Origin: Alkalicoccus luteus
Lineage (GTDB): Bacteria; Bacillota; Bacilli; Bacillales; Salisediminibacteriaceae
Length of the DNA: 64,000 nt
Assembly: GCF_012034335.1 (NCBI RefSeq)
Contig: NZ_JAATHJ010000014.1
Coordinates: forward strand, 1 to 64,000
Direction of reading: 5' to 3'
This document shows, piece after piece, positions 33,858 to 42,778 of this stretch (the stretch's first letter is position 1; each line of letters opens with the position of its first letter). Made by a program: the position numbers and the translations under genes. The notes beneath the pieces are model-generated. The model saw only the letters and a program-made list of their open reading frames with translations. It was not told where the DNA came from and ran no database searches.

Positions 33858-35246
33858 ATGGCGGACAAGAAGGCTGCGGAGCTAGTGGGAAAGCTGAAAA
33901 AAGAAGAACTGCTGGATCTCGTGCGAACGTGGATGCATGCATATCCGGAGCTTGAAAAGGACGTGGAACTGCGGCTGGGTGACGGAAAAGATGAGGTGAA
34001 GCTTGCGGGGGAGCTGATTACGAAGCACTTTACCAGTGCCAAGGGCTCCTATGGCTTTATCACTGCTTCCCGCTCTCATGAGGCATTTTCCGGTATTTAC
34101 CAAGTGTTGGAGCATGCAAAGGCCCTTGCCGATCAAGGGGAATACGAGCGGGGGGTGAAGCTGAATCTGAAGGTGCTCGGCCGTGCGGTTGATTCCCTGC
34201 AGTTTATGGACGACTCCAATGGAGAAGTATCGACTGCAGCCAGTCTGACGATGAATCAGTTGACGCGCTCTGCCGAGGAGGCAGACGACAGCACGGCAGG
34301 CACGCTCTTAACGCTAATACTGAAAGAGGCACGTTTGAAACGCTACAACGGCTGGAGCGATTTCCGCATCGAGCTGCTCCGAGTTTCCCTGCCTGTGATG
34401 CGTGGCGAGAAAAAACGGCACGAGAAAGTAGAAAAGGCGCTGGATGACGCGGCAGAGGCGGCGAGGCAAACGTCTTATCCGGATTACGAGCTGGAACAGC
34501 TGGAGCTGCTACGCGCCTGTATCCTTGATGAAGCGGAGGGAAAAGAGGCAGGAAATGCCTTCCGTCAGGAGCGGATCAATGAGCATCCGGACTTCGTGCT
34601 GGAGCTCGCTGCCTACTACCTGGATCGGGAAGAGTGGGACAATGCCGAGGCGATGATCGAAACGGGAAAACGTCATAAAAAGCTCGTGCACATTCAACAG
34701 TCCCTGCTGGAAACGGAGCGCCGGCTTTACAGTCTTACCGGCAACCGAGAGAAAGAAAAAGAATCGCTTCGGAACATGCTCCTGGCACGAAACATGATGC
34801 TGGAGATTGAAAAGACGTATCAGCAGTGGAAGGAACTGCACGAGGATAGCGAGTGGGAGACTGCATTGAAGCAGCTGTTAAACGAGCTTTCTGCCAGTGA
34901 TCCGCTCGCGATTCATATCGGTATGGAAGAGGACAAGCCGGAGGTGCTGCTTGCTGGCTGTGAAAAGGATTTGTGGAAGATTCGGGAGCTCGGTCCACGT
35001 CTGCAGCCGGTTTATCCGGACATAGTGCGGGAAATGTTCAGCCAGCTAGTTGATCACGGAGCTAGGATGGCAACGAACCGCAAGCAGTACCGGGCGCTCT
35101 GCCGGCTCGTGAAGCAGTGTGCCAAAGTAAATGGCAAGGCGCAAGGAATCGAGCTGATCGCCAAGCTTCGAAACGAGTACCCAAGGCGGTCAGCCTTAAT
35201 GGAAGAACTCGAAAAAACAGAACAAGCCGTCGCCCGTTTCACGTGA
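33858..35246 (+). CDS. Unknown helical-repeat protein
   Basis: A 462-aa soluble, almost fully alpha-helical protein. It opens with a basic MADKKAAELVGKLKKEELLDL helix; from about 90 on, TPR-like helix pairs are suggested (YLDREEWDNAEAMIETG, LYSLTGNREKEKESLRNML). It resembles the C-terminal part of SWIM-type or DUF6880-like proteins, but I cannot assign a family. ACGAGGAGGACGAGGCG precedes the ATG. The gene is bracketed by two parS-like sites, and the right one overlaps its stop codon. Confidence 0.7.
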   Translation: MADKKAAELVGKLKKEELLDLVRTWMHAYPELEKDVELRLGDGKDEVKLAGELITKHFTSAKGSYGFITASRSHEAFSGIYQVLEHAKALADQGEYERGVKLNLKVLGRAVDSLQFMDDSNGEVSTAASLTMNQLTRSAEEADDSTAGTLLTLILKEARLKRYNGWSDFRIELLRVSLPVMRGEKKRHEKVEKALDDAAEAARQTSYPDYELEQLELLRACILDEAEGKEAGNAFRQERINEHPDFVLELAAYYLDREEWDNAEAMIETGKRHKKLVHIQQSLLETERRLYSLTGNREKEKESLRNMLLARNMMLEIEKTYQQWKELHEDSEWETALKQLLNELSASDPLAIHIGMEEDKPEVLLAGCEKDLWKIRELGPRLQPVYPDIVREMFSQLVDHGARMATNRKQYRALCRLVKQCAKVNGKAQGIELIAKLRNEYPRRSALMEELEKTEQAVARFT

Positions 35247-35250
35247 AACG
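35235..35250. promoter_or_regulatory. parS-like site over the stop codon (14/16)
   Basis: CGTTTCACGTGAAACG is a perfect 16-bp palindrome whose 14 inner bases match parS. The TGA stop of the 462-aa gene (35244-35246) lies inside it. Confidence 0.7.
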
Positions 35251-35371
35251 GAAACATTGCCCGGGGAAAATCCCGGGCTTTTTCGCGCTGGATGAATTCC
35301 AGTAAAAAGCCTGTAATAACAAGGGTTTCCACCGTTCAGAATCTTGCAGACAATTCTGAACCTATTCGGAA

Positions 35372-35410
35372 TGTAAGCGTATTCATTTTTTGTGAAAGCC
35401 CTTGTATACT
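35372..35410 (+). promoter_or_regulatory. cre (CcpA) site and promoter of the PTS operon
   Basis: TGTAAGCGTATTCA (35372-35385) matches the cre consensus TGNAANCGNNNNCA at every fixed position. It overlaps the -35 (TTCATT, 35382-35387) of a promoter with TATACT at 35405-35410 (17-bp spacer). This layout predicts strong catabolite repression. Confidence 0.7.
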
Positions 35411-35436
35411 TTGATTACAGCAGGGAGGTGAGCAAC

Positions 35437-37284
35437 GTGAATGCGAGAAGGCGTCAGCTGGTGCAGATGATGATCAACGGCCAGATGCAATTTAAGCTGA
35501 AGGACTGCGAGGCGATGTTCAACGTCGGGGAGCGGACGGTCCGCTACGATTTAGAGCATGTAGCCGGATGGCTGGAGGATTATGACGTGACGTTTACGCA
35601 CGCATCGGGACAAGGCTACTGGGAGCTTGCCAGAGCACTTGATGCAGATAAACGGCGCGAGCTGGATGAAGCGATGAACCTGTACGGAAGATCCGACGCA
35701 GCAGAAGAACGATACCTGTTAATTGCGTACGAGCTGCTTATTGAAACGCGCAGTCAGTCACTTAGGGAGCTGGCAGAAGAGCTGGAGGTCAGCCGCGGAA
35801 CGGTATTGCAGGAGATGGAAAAGGTTGAGCAGCTGACAGACATGTTTTCATTAACGTTGGAACGGGGACGCAAAGGCTTTACCATTCTCGGCTCTGAAAA
35901 AGCGAAGCGGCTCGCGCTTCTAAGTGTGATGAGCAGATTAGAAGCAGCCTGGAACAGCATGAATCCGGTGCCGTACCTGAACTGGTCGGAAATTTCGATG
36001 AAGGAAATGGAGAAAGCCGTCGCGCTGACAGAGGAACTGCCGGAGACGATCAGTCCGACCGCCTTTTTAAAGGTCTGGATGCTGCAGCTGCAGCGGATGC
36101 GGTCAGGCGAGCTGCTGCAGGAGGAACAGCCGAAAGCGGAACCTTGGTTTGAAGAGGTGTGGCACGAGTTTTGCCGGACGGTCGGAGTTGATACGACAGA
36201 GCGGAATATGGCGTTTGCCTGCTGTTATTTGAAAGCGACTTCAAACCTGTATCCGAAGGACGTGCCGGACTACAACGACGATCCAGTGTTTCTTGCGTTC
36301 GTTGAAGAAACCAGTACGCGTATGGGTTTGACCGGCTACAGCGACGAACAGATCCGCTACATTTACCGCGAATGGCAGGCGTTTCACTACGCCGGCGAAT
36401 GTAAGATCCGCTATTTGCATCCGCTGAAAAAGAAAGTGGAAGAACAGTATCCCTTCATCGTCTTCCACGTGCAGGAGGCGCTCGGAACCGGTCCCGAACG
36501 AACGGCTGATGACATTATTCCCATTGCGATGAGCTTTGCGGCGATTTATGAAAAGGCTTCCTTTGACAATGAGCGCTACCAAATCTGGGTTATGTGCCCG
36601 GGCGGTATCGCAGCGGGACGATTGTTAACTGCGTCTCTTATGAAGCATTTTCCGGAGCTGGACGTCAAGCGCACCGCAGCGGTGTCGATGCTGCATAAGG
36701 ATAACGGCTGGGACAAGCCGGACTTTATCGTTTCCACCGTGACGCTGCCCGATTCTCCGTACCCGTACGTGACGATTAATCCCGTCATGACGCGTGATGA
36801 GATCACCAAGGTCGAACACTTTATGAAAGACCTCGAGGAGAAAAGGGGCGCTGCCAAGCTGACAGAGACGACGCCTTCTGTGCAGGCACTGATACCGGCG
36901 TCGCGCACGGCGGTAATGGACACGACCGACCTGGACGAGATTTTGGAAACCGGTGTGGCTCTGCTAAAAGAGGATGACATCGTCGAAACGGCTTTTCTGG
37001 AGGACATTCGCAAAACGGTGATCGACAAGGCGTACTTGTACGAAATCGTCCCGGGACTTCTGTTTGTACACACGCACTCTAATCACGTGAACCGGCCCGG
37101 CTTCAGCCTCGTGCAGCTAGAAGCGCCTTACCGATCGGAAAAATTGCATTCACACGCTGTCCTGTTTATGGCAACACCGGACAAGTATGCACACCTTCCG
37201 CAGCTGCAGTATTTGTATCAGCTGCTTACAAACAGCGATAGTATGCAGCAGCAGCTGCACGGCGAAATAAAACATGAACAATGA
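35437..37284 (+). CDS. BglG/MtlR-type PRD transcription regulator
   Basis: A 615-aa PTS-controlled activator. Domains in order: HTH_11 (about 5-60), Mga-like HTH (80-150), two PRD modules (about 165-385), an EIIB-like domain with Cys in VMCPGGIAAGRLL (about 385-470), and an EIIA-like domain with a His in SHAVLF/HTHSNH (about 490-610). It is probably activated or blocked by phosphorylation from EII components encoded downstream. The GTG at 35437 follows GGGAGGTGAG; a longer in-frame start lacks a ribosome site. It is the first gene of the PTS operon. Confidence 0.88.
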   Translation: MNARRRQLVQMMINGQMQFKLKDCEAMFNVGERTVRYDLEHVAGWLEDYDVTFTHASGQGYWELARALDADKRRELDEAMNLYGRSDAAEERYLLIAYELLIETRSQSLRELAEELEVSRGTVLQEMEKVEQLTDMFSLTLERGRKGFTILGSEKAKRLALLSVMSRLEAAWNSMNPVPYLNWSEISMKEMEKAVALTEELPETISPTAFLKVWMLQLQRMRSGELLQEEQPKAEPWFEEVWHEFCRTVGVDTTERNMAFACCYLKATSNLYPKDVPDYNDDPVFLAFVEETSTRMGLTGYSDEQIRYIYREWQAFHYAGECKIRYLHPLKKKVEEQYPFIVFHVQEALGTGPERTADDIIPIAMSFAAIYEKASFDNERYQIWVMCPGGIAAGRLLTASLMKHFPELDVKRTAAVSMLHKDNGWDKPDFIVSTVTLPDSPYPYVTINPVMTRDEITKVEHFMKDLEEKRGAAKLTETTPSVQALIPASRTAVMDTTDLDEILETGVALLKEDDIVETAFLEDIRKTVIDKAYLYEIVPGLLFVHTHSNHVNRPGFSLVQLEAPYRSEKLHSHAVLFMATPDKYAHLPQLQYLYQLLTNSDSMQQQLHGEIKHEQ

Positions 37285-37293
37285 GGTGGAACA

Positions 37294-37755
37294 ATGATGA
37301 CAGATTTTCAAGTGGATACGCGCTGTATCCAATGGCAGAAAGAAGCGGTCAACTGGCGCGAGGCGATTGCCGTAAGCGCGGAGCCGCTTGTCCAGAATAA
37401 CTATGTCGCTGATTCCTACGTCGAGGCGATGATCTCCAACATCGACGAGCTTGGACCGTACATTTTGATCGCACCGAATGTGGCGCTGCCGCACGCACGT
37501 CCGGAAAACGGCGTGAGCCGGGCAGGCATCTCACTGACGGTGTTTCAGGAGCCGGTTCCATTTCCGGCAGACAGCGAGGGCTCGGTGAAAACGGCGCGGG
37601 TGTTTATCTGTCTAGCGGCAGTCGATTCCGATTCCCACCTGAGCATGCTCCAAAAAATTTCCGGGTGGATCGATGACAGCAATCTGATGAAGGACCTGCT
37701 TCATGCAGGCTCCGAAGACGAAGTGAAACAGCTGCTCACAAGCAGCCAAAATTAA
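37294..37755 (+). CDS. PTS EIIA component, ascorbate (Ula) type
   Basis: A 153-aa EIIA of the mannitol/fructose-fold, Ula-type. The phosphorylated His lies in ALPHARPENGV (about 70). It passes phosphate from HPr to EIIB. It lies 9 bp after the regulator gene, with GAGGTGG as ribosome site, and is followed by EIIB and EIIC genes. Confidence 0.9.
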   Translation: MMTDFQVDTRCIQWQKEAVNWREAIAVSAEPLVQNNYVADSYVEAMISNIDELGPYILIAPNVALPHARPENGVSRAGISLTVFQEPVPFPADSEGSVKTARVFICLAAVDSDSHLSMLQKISGWIDDSNLMKDLLHAGSEDEVKQLLTSSQN

Positions 37756-37772
37756 ACGAAGAGGTGACGACC

Positions 37773-38042
37773 ATGAAAGTATTATGTGTATGTGGAATGG
37801 GATTTGGATCAAGCTTGATGTTGAAAATGACGGCAGAAAAAGTGCTGAAAAACAAGGACGTAAAGGCAGACGTGGAGGCCGTCGACTTTGGAACGGCGCA
37901 GAGCGTTACGGCGAATCTCATTTTGACGAACAATGAATTTGCATCCCAGCTGCAGGGCGGCCAGGCATTTGTTAAAGCGATCGTCAACATGGCAAGCGAG
38001 CAGGAAGTAGAAAGTGCGATTGAGGAGTTTTTGAGCAAATAG
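37773..38042 (+). CDS. PTS EIIB component, ascorbate (Ula) type
   Basis: An 89-aa EIIB. It starts MKVLCVCGMGFGSSLMLKM, where the second Cys (about 7) is the phospho-carrier in a P-loop-like turn. I took the ATG at 37773 after GAGGTGACGACC. It forms with EIIA and EIIC a sugar-acid or ascorbate-like PTS. Confidence 0.9.
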   Translation: MKVLCVCGMGFGSSLMLKMTAEKVLKNKDVKADVEAVDFGTAQSVTANLILTNNEFASQLQGGQAFVKAIVNMASEQEVESAIEEFLSK

Positions 38043-38065
38043 GCTTTAAGGGGGCATGATCGAGA

Positions 38066-39333
38066 ATGGGGTTCTTTGAATTTTTGATGAATGAGATTTT
38101 GAGCCTGCCGGAAGTGCTGGTCGGTCTGATCGTCATGACCGGGCTGCTTCTGCAGAAGGCTGACTTCTCGAAGGTATTCGCAGGTACAACGAAAAGCATC
38201 ATCGGCTTCCTGATTCTTGGTGCTGGTGCCGGCGTGGTCATTGGGTCACTCGACTCTCTCGGCGGCATCATTCAGGACCGGTTCAACATTCAAGGGGTTA
38301 TTCCGAACAACGAGGCGATCGTCGCGATTGCCCAGCAGACGCTCGGAACGGAAACAGCGCTGATCATGGGCTTTGGTTTTCTGGCTAACATTTTGTTCGC
38401 GCGATTTACACCGCTGAAGTACATTTTCCTGACTGGTCACCATACGTTTTTCATGGCGGCACTGTTATCCGCGGTGCTCGGAACAGCCGGCATGAGCGGG
38501 ATTACGCTTGTGACGACCGGGTCACTGATTCTAGGCGGGGTGATGGTCCTGATGCCGGCACTTGCGCAGCCGTTTATGCGTAAAGTAACCGGCGGCGATG
38601 AAATCGCGATGGGTCACTTTGGCACGATCGGTTACTTTTCTGCAGGACTTGTCGCAAAAGCAGTCGGCAACGAGAAGAAGACGACAGAGGACATTAAAAT
38701 TCCAGAGCAGTGGTCCTTTTTACGGGACTCCCTTATTTCAACGGCACTCACGATGGTTGTCATGTTCCTGATTCTTGTTCTCATTGCCGGTCCTGAGGTT
38801 GTCGGCACGTATGCAGGCGACCAGAACTATATCATGTTCGTACTGATGCAGGGGATCACGTTCGCAGCAGGCTTCAGCATCATCATGTACGGGGTACGCA
38901 TGATCCTGACAGAGATCGTACCAGCGTTCAAAGGAATTGCTGAAAAGCTTGTTCCCGGTGCGAAGCCGGCGCTTGATGTACCAATCATTTTCAACTATGC
39001 GCCAACAGCCGTGATCATCGGCTTCATCTCCAGCTTCATCGGCGGACTGATCGGCATGGCGATGCTCGGCATCTTCTCGCTGGCGCTCATCATTCCAGGA
39101 CTCGTGCCACACTTCTTCACAGGTGCAGGAGCCGGAGTCTCGGAAACGCCGTCGGCGGACGCGTCGGAGCCGCGGCAGGCGGATTCACAAACGGGATTCT
39201 TATCAGCTTCATCCCGGCCTTCCTGCTGCCGGTGCTTGGCGGACTGGGCATTGAAAACACCACGTTCGGCGACTCCGACTTCGGTGTCATCGGTATTCTG
39301 ATTGGCTCACTCGCCAACTTATTTGGCGGATAA
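38066..39333 (+). pseudogene. PTS EIIC component (UlaA-like), frameshifted near the C-terminus
   Basis: A UlaA-like permease with 10-11 TMs (MGFFEFLMNEILSLPEVLVG at the start, FTGAGAGV near the end). The frame is sound to about residue 358, where GGAGTCTCGGAAAC should read GGAGTCTTCGGAAAC. One T seems to be missing at 39138-39141. Without it the frame ends at 39301 in a nonsense tail. With it the protein would continue GNAVGGRVGAAAGGF and end SLANLFGG at 39333. It may be a sequencing error, a reversible slip or a true loss. All upstream PTS genes are intact. Confidence 0.8.
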
Positions 39334-39337
39334 TAAA

Positions 39338-39375
39338 AACGACCGGTCTGCACGAAGCAGGCCGGTCGTTTTTTG
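39338..39375 (+). terminator. Terminator of the PTS operon
   Basis: ACGACCGGTCTGC and GCAGGCCGGTCGT form a 13-bp stem (one G.U), followed by TTTTTT. Confidence 0.9.
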
Positions 39376-39455
39376 TGACGGACAGTATGTTATGGATACA
39401 GACCAGGTGACAAACAGAAAATTCTTCGATCGTCGAGGGCGGGGAGCCGGCGCAG

Positions 39456-39761
39456 TCAGCTCTGTTCCGGATACTTCTTGCCGTTCTTCTTTATCTTTTC
39501 CTCAATGATCTCCTGCACGTCGAGCTCGAGCTCGTCGCACATCATCAGGGCGTAGATCATGACGTCGGCGATTTCGTCGCGGATGTTGTCGATGTTTTTC
39601 GTTACAGCGTCCTCGCTTGAAAGCCACTGAAAATCCTCCAGCAGCTCAGCTGCCTCAATCGAGAGGGACACGGCGAGATCCTTTGGATTGTGGTACTGCC
39701 GCCAGCCGCGGGCATCGCGGAAGTCGTTGATCTGATTGATTAACTGCTGCCAATCATTCAT
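39456..39761 (-). CDS. MazG-like nucleotide pyrophosphohydrolase
   Basis: A 101-aa all-helical enzyme of the MazG/iMazG (RS21-C6-like) group. It has the EExxE-type metal site in SIEAAELLEDFQW and a second acidic motif DEIADVMIYALMM. The ATG at 39761 follows AGGAGGAACGACA; the ATG overlaps the stop of the DUF2075 gene, so the two are coupled. It likely removes pyrophosphate from (d)NTPs, perhaps modified ones. Closely linked MazG and DUF2075 genes make this an interesting pair. Confidence 0.87.
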   Translation of the reverse strand: MNDWQQLINQINDFRDARGWRQYHNPKDLAVSLSIEAAELLEDFQWLSSEDAVTKNIDNIRDEIADVMIYALMMCDELELDVQEIIEEKIKKNGKKYPEQS

Positions 39762-41401
39762 TGTCGTTCCTCCTGTAGTTCCAGCATACGTTCGCGCAGA
39801 CATGGGTCGGTCGGATAGATGCAGAGACCGTGAATGCCGCGCTTCATGAGCACGTTCAGGGAGTTCAAAATGATCTGCTCCTTTACTTGCGCGATCTCTT
39901 CTTGCGTCATGTCGTTTCTCGACTGAAAGGCACCGGTATCCCGGTAGGCGTTCGTGTCAATGCGGATGCGGTCGTTTTCTTTATCATAGCGGATCGACGG
40001 TCCGAGTACGACCCCCGTGTAGTTCAAATCAAAGCCCTGCACCGTATAAATAGAGCCGACTTCATAAATCGTTTCCGGCTGTTCGGCCCACGTCACATCA
40101 TCCTGCGTGCGGTTCCACGGCATGTTAAGGCCGGCTTCATCGACGAGATAATCTGCTCCGTCTTTTTTATGCAGATAGTCAAATGTCGAAACAATCCTCG
40201 CGAGGCCATACGCCTCATTATGCGCTTCGATCTCCTTGCGAAACGCATCCGGATCGGCAAATACTTGCAGCTGAAAGGTTGTATCTGTACGATCGGGAAT
40301 TGGCTTCAGTTCTTTCGCGACAAATGCGTCGATCCATGCCTTAGCGGGAGCATCAATGTTCATACGCATCTGGTCGGTCAGCCGCATTCGCTCAGCCTGA
40401 TATGTGCCCGTAATTTCTTCCATCAGCCGGTCGTTCCAGTAGCTTTTCAGCTTCAAAACCTGCATCCGGTCAAAAATGACGATCGTGACGCGGCTCCGTT
40501 TAATAATTTCCTGCAGCTGATTGTCATAGTGAAAATTGTTGTAGGCGTCGGGCTTTGAGAGCAGCAGGTGTGCTTCGTCAACGAGCACGATATCCGCCTT
40601 CGCATCGTCTCTGTCCATTTTGTTAATAAACGAAGTCGGCTTGTCAAAGTGCTTTTTCTTCAGATTGGGCAGGCTCCCGGTCATGCTTTTGTATGTTTTC
40701 AGCATTTCCCCGTGATTGACGAGCAGCCGGTTTTCCGTTTGATAAAGCGAAGAAGAAGCCTCATCGGCAAGATCCTGAATTGTGTTAAACAAGGAGCTTA
40801 GCAAGACGCTTTTTCCCGTTCCGGCATCGCCTTCGACGATAAACACGTGATGCCCGTCTGTCTGCGCGTGTTTCTCACAGAAGTCCAGCACGCGCTCCTT
40901 TACGTCCAGCTGCTCCGGCGTCAGCTCTTTGTAAGGAGAGAGCTTGTAGACGTCTTTGTTCTCAAGTGCATCAATCGTTCCGTCCACGATCTGTTCATTG
41001 CGGAGCCGCTCCCAAATATCCCGGAACAGCGTGTCGTTGTAATAGCTTTTGTCGTAATAATTATGCATTTGCCGCGACGCCGTCTGACTCACATTTTGCA
41101 GCTCATAGCGGCTGTCGGCGATAAATAAATTAATCAGCCTCGACTCAATGTTATACGTCGCCGACTGATTCAGACGGCGGTGGCCAATTAAAATCTGCTG
41201 GTCGAGTCTGCTGCGGCGGTCGTCAGCCAGGTGCTGCCGCAGTCTGCGCGCCGCCTGCACCGTCTGCCCAATGTAGGCAGCCGGCTTTTTGCGGTTGTTA
41301 TGCAAAATATAGACGATCGGGTAGTTCGTCAAATGCTCCGATTCAATCCCGCTCACCGCACGCTCCTCGAAAGGTCCCGTTTCAATAATCAGTTCATCCA
41401 T
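39758..41401 (-). CDS. GIY-YIG + DUF2075 (SF1-type) ATPase fusion
   Basis: A 547-aa protein. The N-terminal GIY-YIG domain (about 20-110) has IVYILHNN, AYIGQTVQAARRLRQHL and a later conserved Glu. The DUF2075 helicase-like part (from about 165) has Walker A EGDAGTGKSVL, Walker B IVLVDEAHLLL, motif III-like VTIVIFDRMQ and TVQGFDLNYTGVVLG near the C-terminus. Nuclease plus motor suggests action on nucleic acids, for example in repair or defence. It is co-transcribed with a MazG-like pyrophosphohydrolase. A weak GGAGACTTC precedes the ATG. Confidence 0.85.
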   Translation of the reverse strand: MDELIIETGPFEERAVSGIESEHLTNYPIVYILHNNRKKPAAYIGQTVQAARRLRQHLADDRRSRLDQQILIGHRRLNQSATYNIESRLINLFIADSRYELQNVSQTASRQMHNYYDKSYYNDTLFRDIWERLRNEQIVDGTIDALENKDVYKLSPYKELTPEQLDVKERVLDFCEKHAQTDGHHVFIVEGDAGTGKSVLLSSLFNTIQDLADEASSSLYQTENRLLVNHGEMLKTYKSMTGSLPNLKKKHFDKPTSFINKMDRDDAKADIVLVDEAHLLLSKPDAYNNFHYDNQLQEIIKRSRVTIVIFDRMQVLKLKSYWNDRLMEEITGTYQAERMRLTDQMRMNIDAPAKAWIDAFVAKELKPIPDRTDTTFQLQVFADPDAFRKEIEAHNEAYGLARIVSTFDYLHKKDGADYLVDEAGLNMPWNRTQDDVTWAEQPETIYEVGSIYTVQGFDLNYTGVVLGPSIRYDKENDRIRIDTNAYRDTGAFQSRNDMTQEEIAQVKEQIILNSLNVLMKRGIHGLCIYPTDPCLRERMLELQEERQ

Positions 41402-41541
41402 GGAAGAAGTCTCCTAAAAAAGAATTAAACTTATCATAGCACAGGCAGAGCATATTGATACATGATAGGCAGGTAAACTAGTCAAAATGGCATAATTATT
41501 CATCATTCATTAACAATGTTCATAAAATATTAACATTTGGG

Positions 41542-41570
41542 TTGTTTTATTTATTTTTCTGTTCTATACT
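41542..41570 (+). promoter_or_regulatory. Promoter of the GlpP/ABC operon
   Basis: TTGTTT (41542-41547) and TATACT (41565-41570) are 17 bp apart. Transcription would start near 41577, giving a leader of about 145 nt before the first gene. Confidence 0.65.
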
Positions 41571-41610
41571 CACTTTATACAAATTCTGATGCGTGATTGG
41601 GAAGAGATGA

Positions 41611-41680
41611 AGAGACAACCCATTCGTGCAGATTCTATCAAAAGATAGAAGTCTGTGCGGGTAAGGGTTGTCTCTTTTTT
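41611..41680 (+). promoter_or_regulatory. Leader terminator/attenuator, probable GlpP target
   Basis: Outer arms AGAGACAACCC (41611-41621) and GGGTTGTCTCT (41665-41675) enclose an inner hairpin (GTGCAGATTCTATC with GATAGAAGTCTGTGC) and are followed by TTTTTT. A complete intrinsic terminator thus sits inside the 5' leader, about 40 nt before the first gene. In B. subtilis GlpP overcomes such a leader terminator before glpD when glycerol-3-phosphate is present. A GlpP-family gene is in this same operon. That this RNA is its target is inference. Confidence 0.65.
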
Positions 41681-41720
41681 GTGCTTTTTGAAACCGCATA
41701 CATAAACGGAGGGATTTAGC

Positions 41721-42746
41721 ATGAAAAAGGCAACAATGGTTCTTAGTGCTTTAACGGTAAGTATGTTGGCGGCTTGTGGTGGAAACAGTGACGGAGCGGA
41801 AGGGAATGGAGATGCCGGCAGCGTAACGGTCTATTCTCCAGAAACTCCGGAAATGACAGAGGATCTGGCTCAGGCATTTGAAGAAGAAACAGGCATTGAA
41901 GTGAATGTAAGTTATGCAGGGACAAATAACCTGGTTAACCAGATGATCGCTGAAATGGATAACCCACAGGCTGACGTATGGTACGGAGGCGGCGGTATCC
42001 TCCCGTTTGAGTCAGCTATTGAGCAAGGATTTATTGAACCATACACTCCTGAAGCAGTAGAGGACTGGGAGGCATATGAGAATGATATTAAAGTGCGTCA
42101 CGAGGATTGGATGTGGACTGGGGTAGAAGTTTTCGTACTAGGCCTTGTTTATAATACAGAGCTTGTAGATGAAGACGAGCTTCCGGATACATGGGATGAT
42201 CTGCTTGATGAGCGTTGGACAGACGAACTGCAAATGCCAAATCCAGCAGCATCCGGTACGGCTACGCTGCTTGTTTTAAGCCAGTTGATGGAAAAAGGCG
42301 AAGAGGAAGGCTGGGAATATTTTGACCAGTTGTATGAGCAGATGAATGCGATGCCTGACTCTGGCGGCGCACCGTCTCAGGCAGCTGGAACAGGTGAAGC
42401 ACAAATTGGTATCGGCTTTGATTTCATGGCGTACCAGATGCAGGAGCGAGGCGAGTCTGTTGAGTTTCACGTACCAGAGGACACTCCGATTCTCGTGAAT
42501 CCAGTATCACTTGTAGAAAATGGACCTAACCCTGAAAACGGAAAGAAATTCATTGATTTTATGCTTTCTGAAAGAGGACAGGAAATCAAAGCAGACTGGA
42601 AGCATATTCCTCTTGATCCAAATGTAGAATCTCAATCTCCACTTACGATGGAAGAACTTCAGGATAATGCCATGGATCTGGATATTGACTGGGTCGTGGA
42701 CAACTATGACGACGTGCGTAATCAGTGGAGAGAACGGTACCAGTAA
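41721..42746 (+). CDS. ABC substrate-binding lipoprotein (FbpA/AfuA-like)
   Basis: A 341-aa extracellular binding protein of the iron(III)/phosphonate/sugar-phosphate family. The lipoprotein signal MKKATMVLSALTVSMLAACGG ends in the lipobox LAAC. The mature part has SVTVYSPETPEMTEDLA, WYGGGGILPFE and IGFDFMAYQ. Because the operon also encodes a phosphatase and GlpP, I think a phosphorylated polyol or sugar such as glycerol-3-phosphate is likelier than iron. GGAGGG precedes the ATG. Confidence 0.82.
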   Translation: MKKATMVLSALTVSMLAACGGNSDGAEGNGDAGSVTVYSPETPEMTEDLAQAFEEETGIEVNVSYAGTNNLVNQMIAEMDNPQADVWYGGGGILPFESAIEQGFIEPYTPEAVEDWEAYENDIKVRHEDWMWTGVEVFVLGLVYNTELVDEDELPDTWDDLLDERWTDELQMPNPAASGTATLLVLSQLMEKGEEEGWEYFDQLYEQMNAMPDSGGAPSQAAGTGEAQIGIGFDFMAYQMQERGESVEFHVPEDTPILVNPVSLVENGPNPENGKKFIDFMLSERGQEIKADWKHIPLDPNVESQSPLTMEELQDNAMDLDIDWVVDNYDDVRNQWRERYQ

Positions 42747-42778
42747 ACCGACAATATCAATTCTAGGAGGGCATCCAT

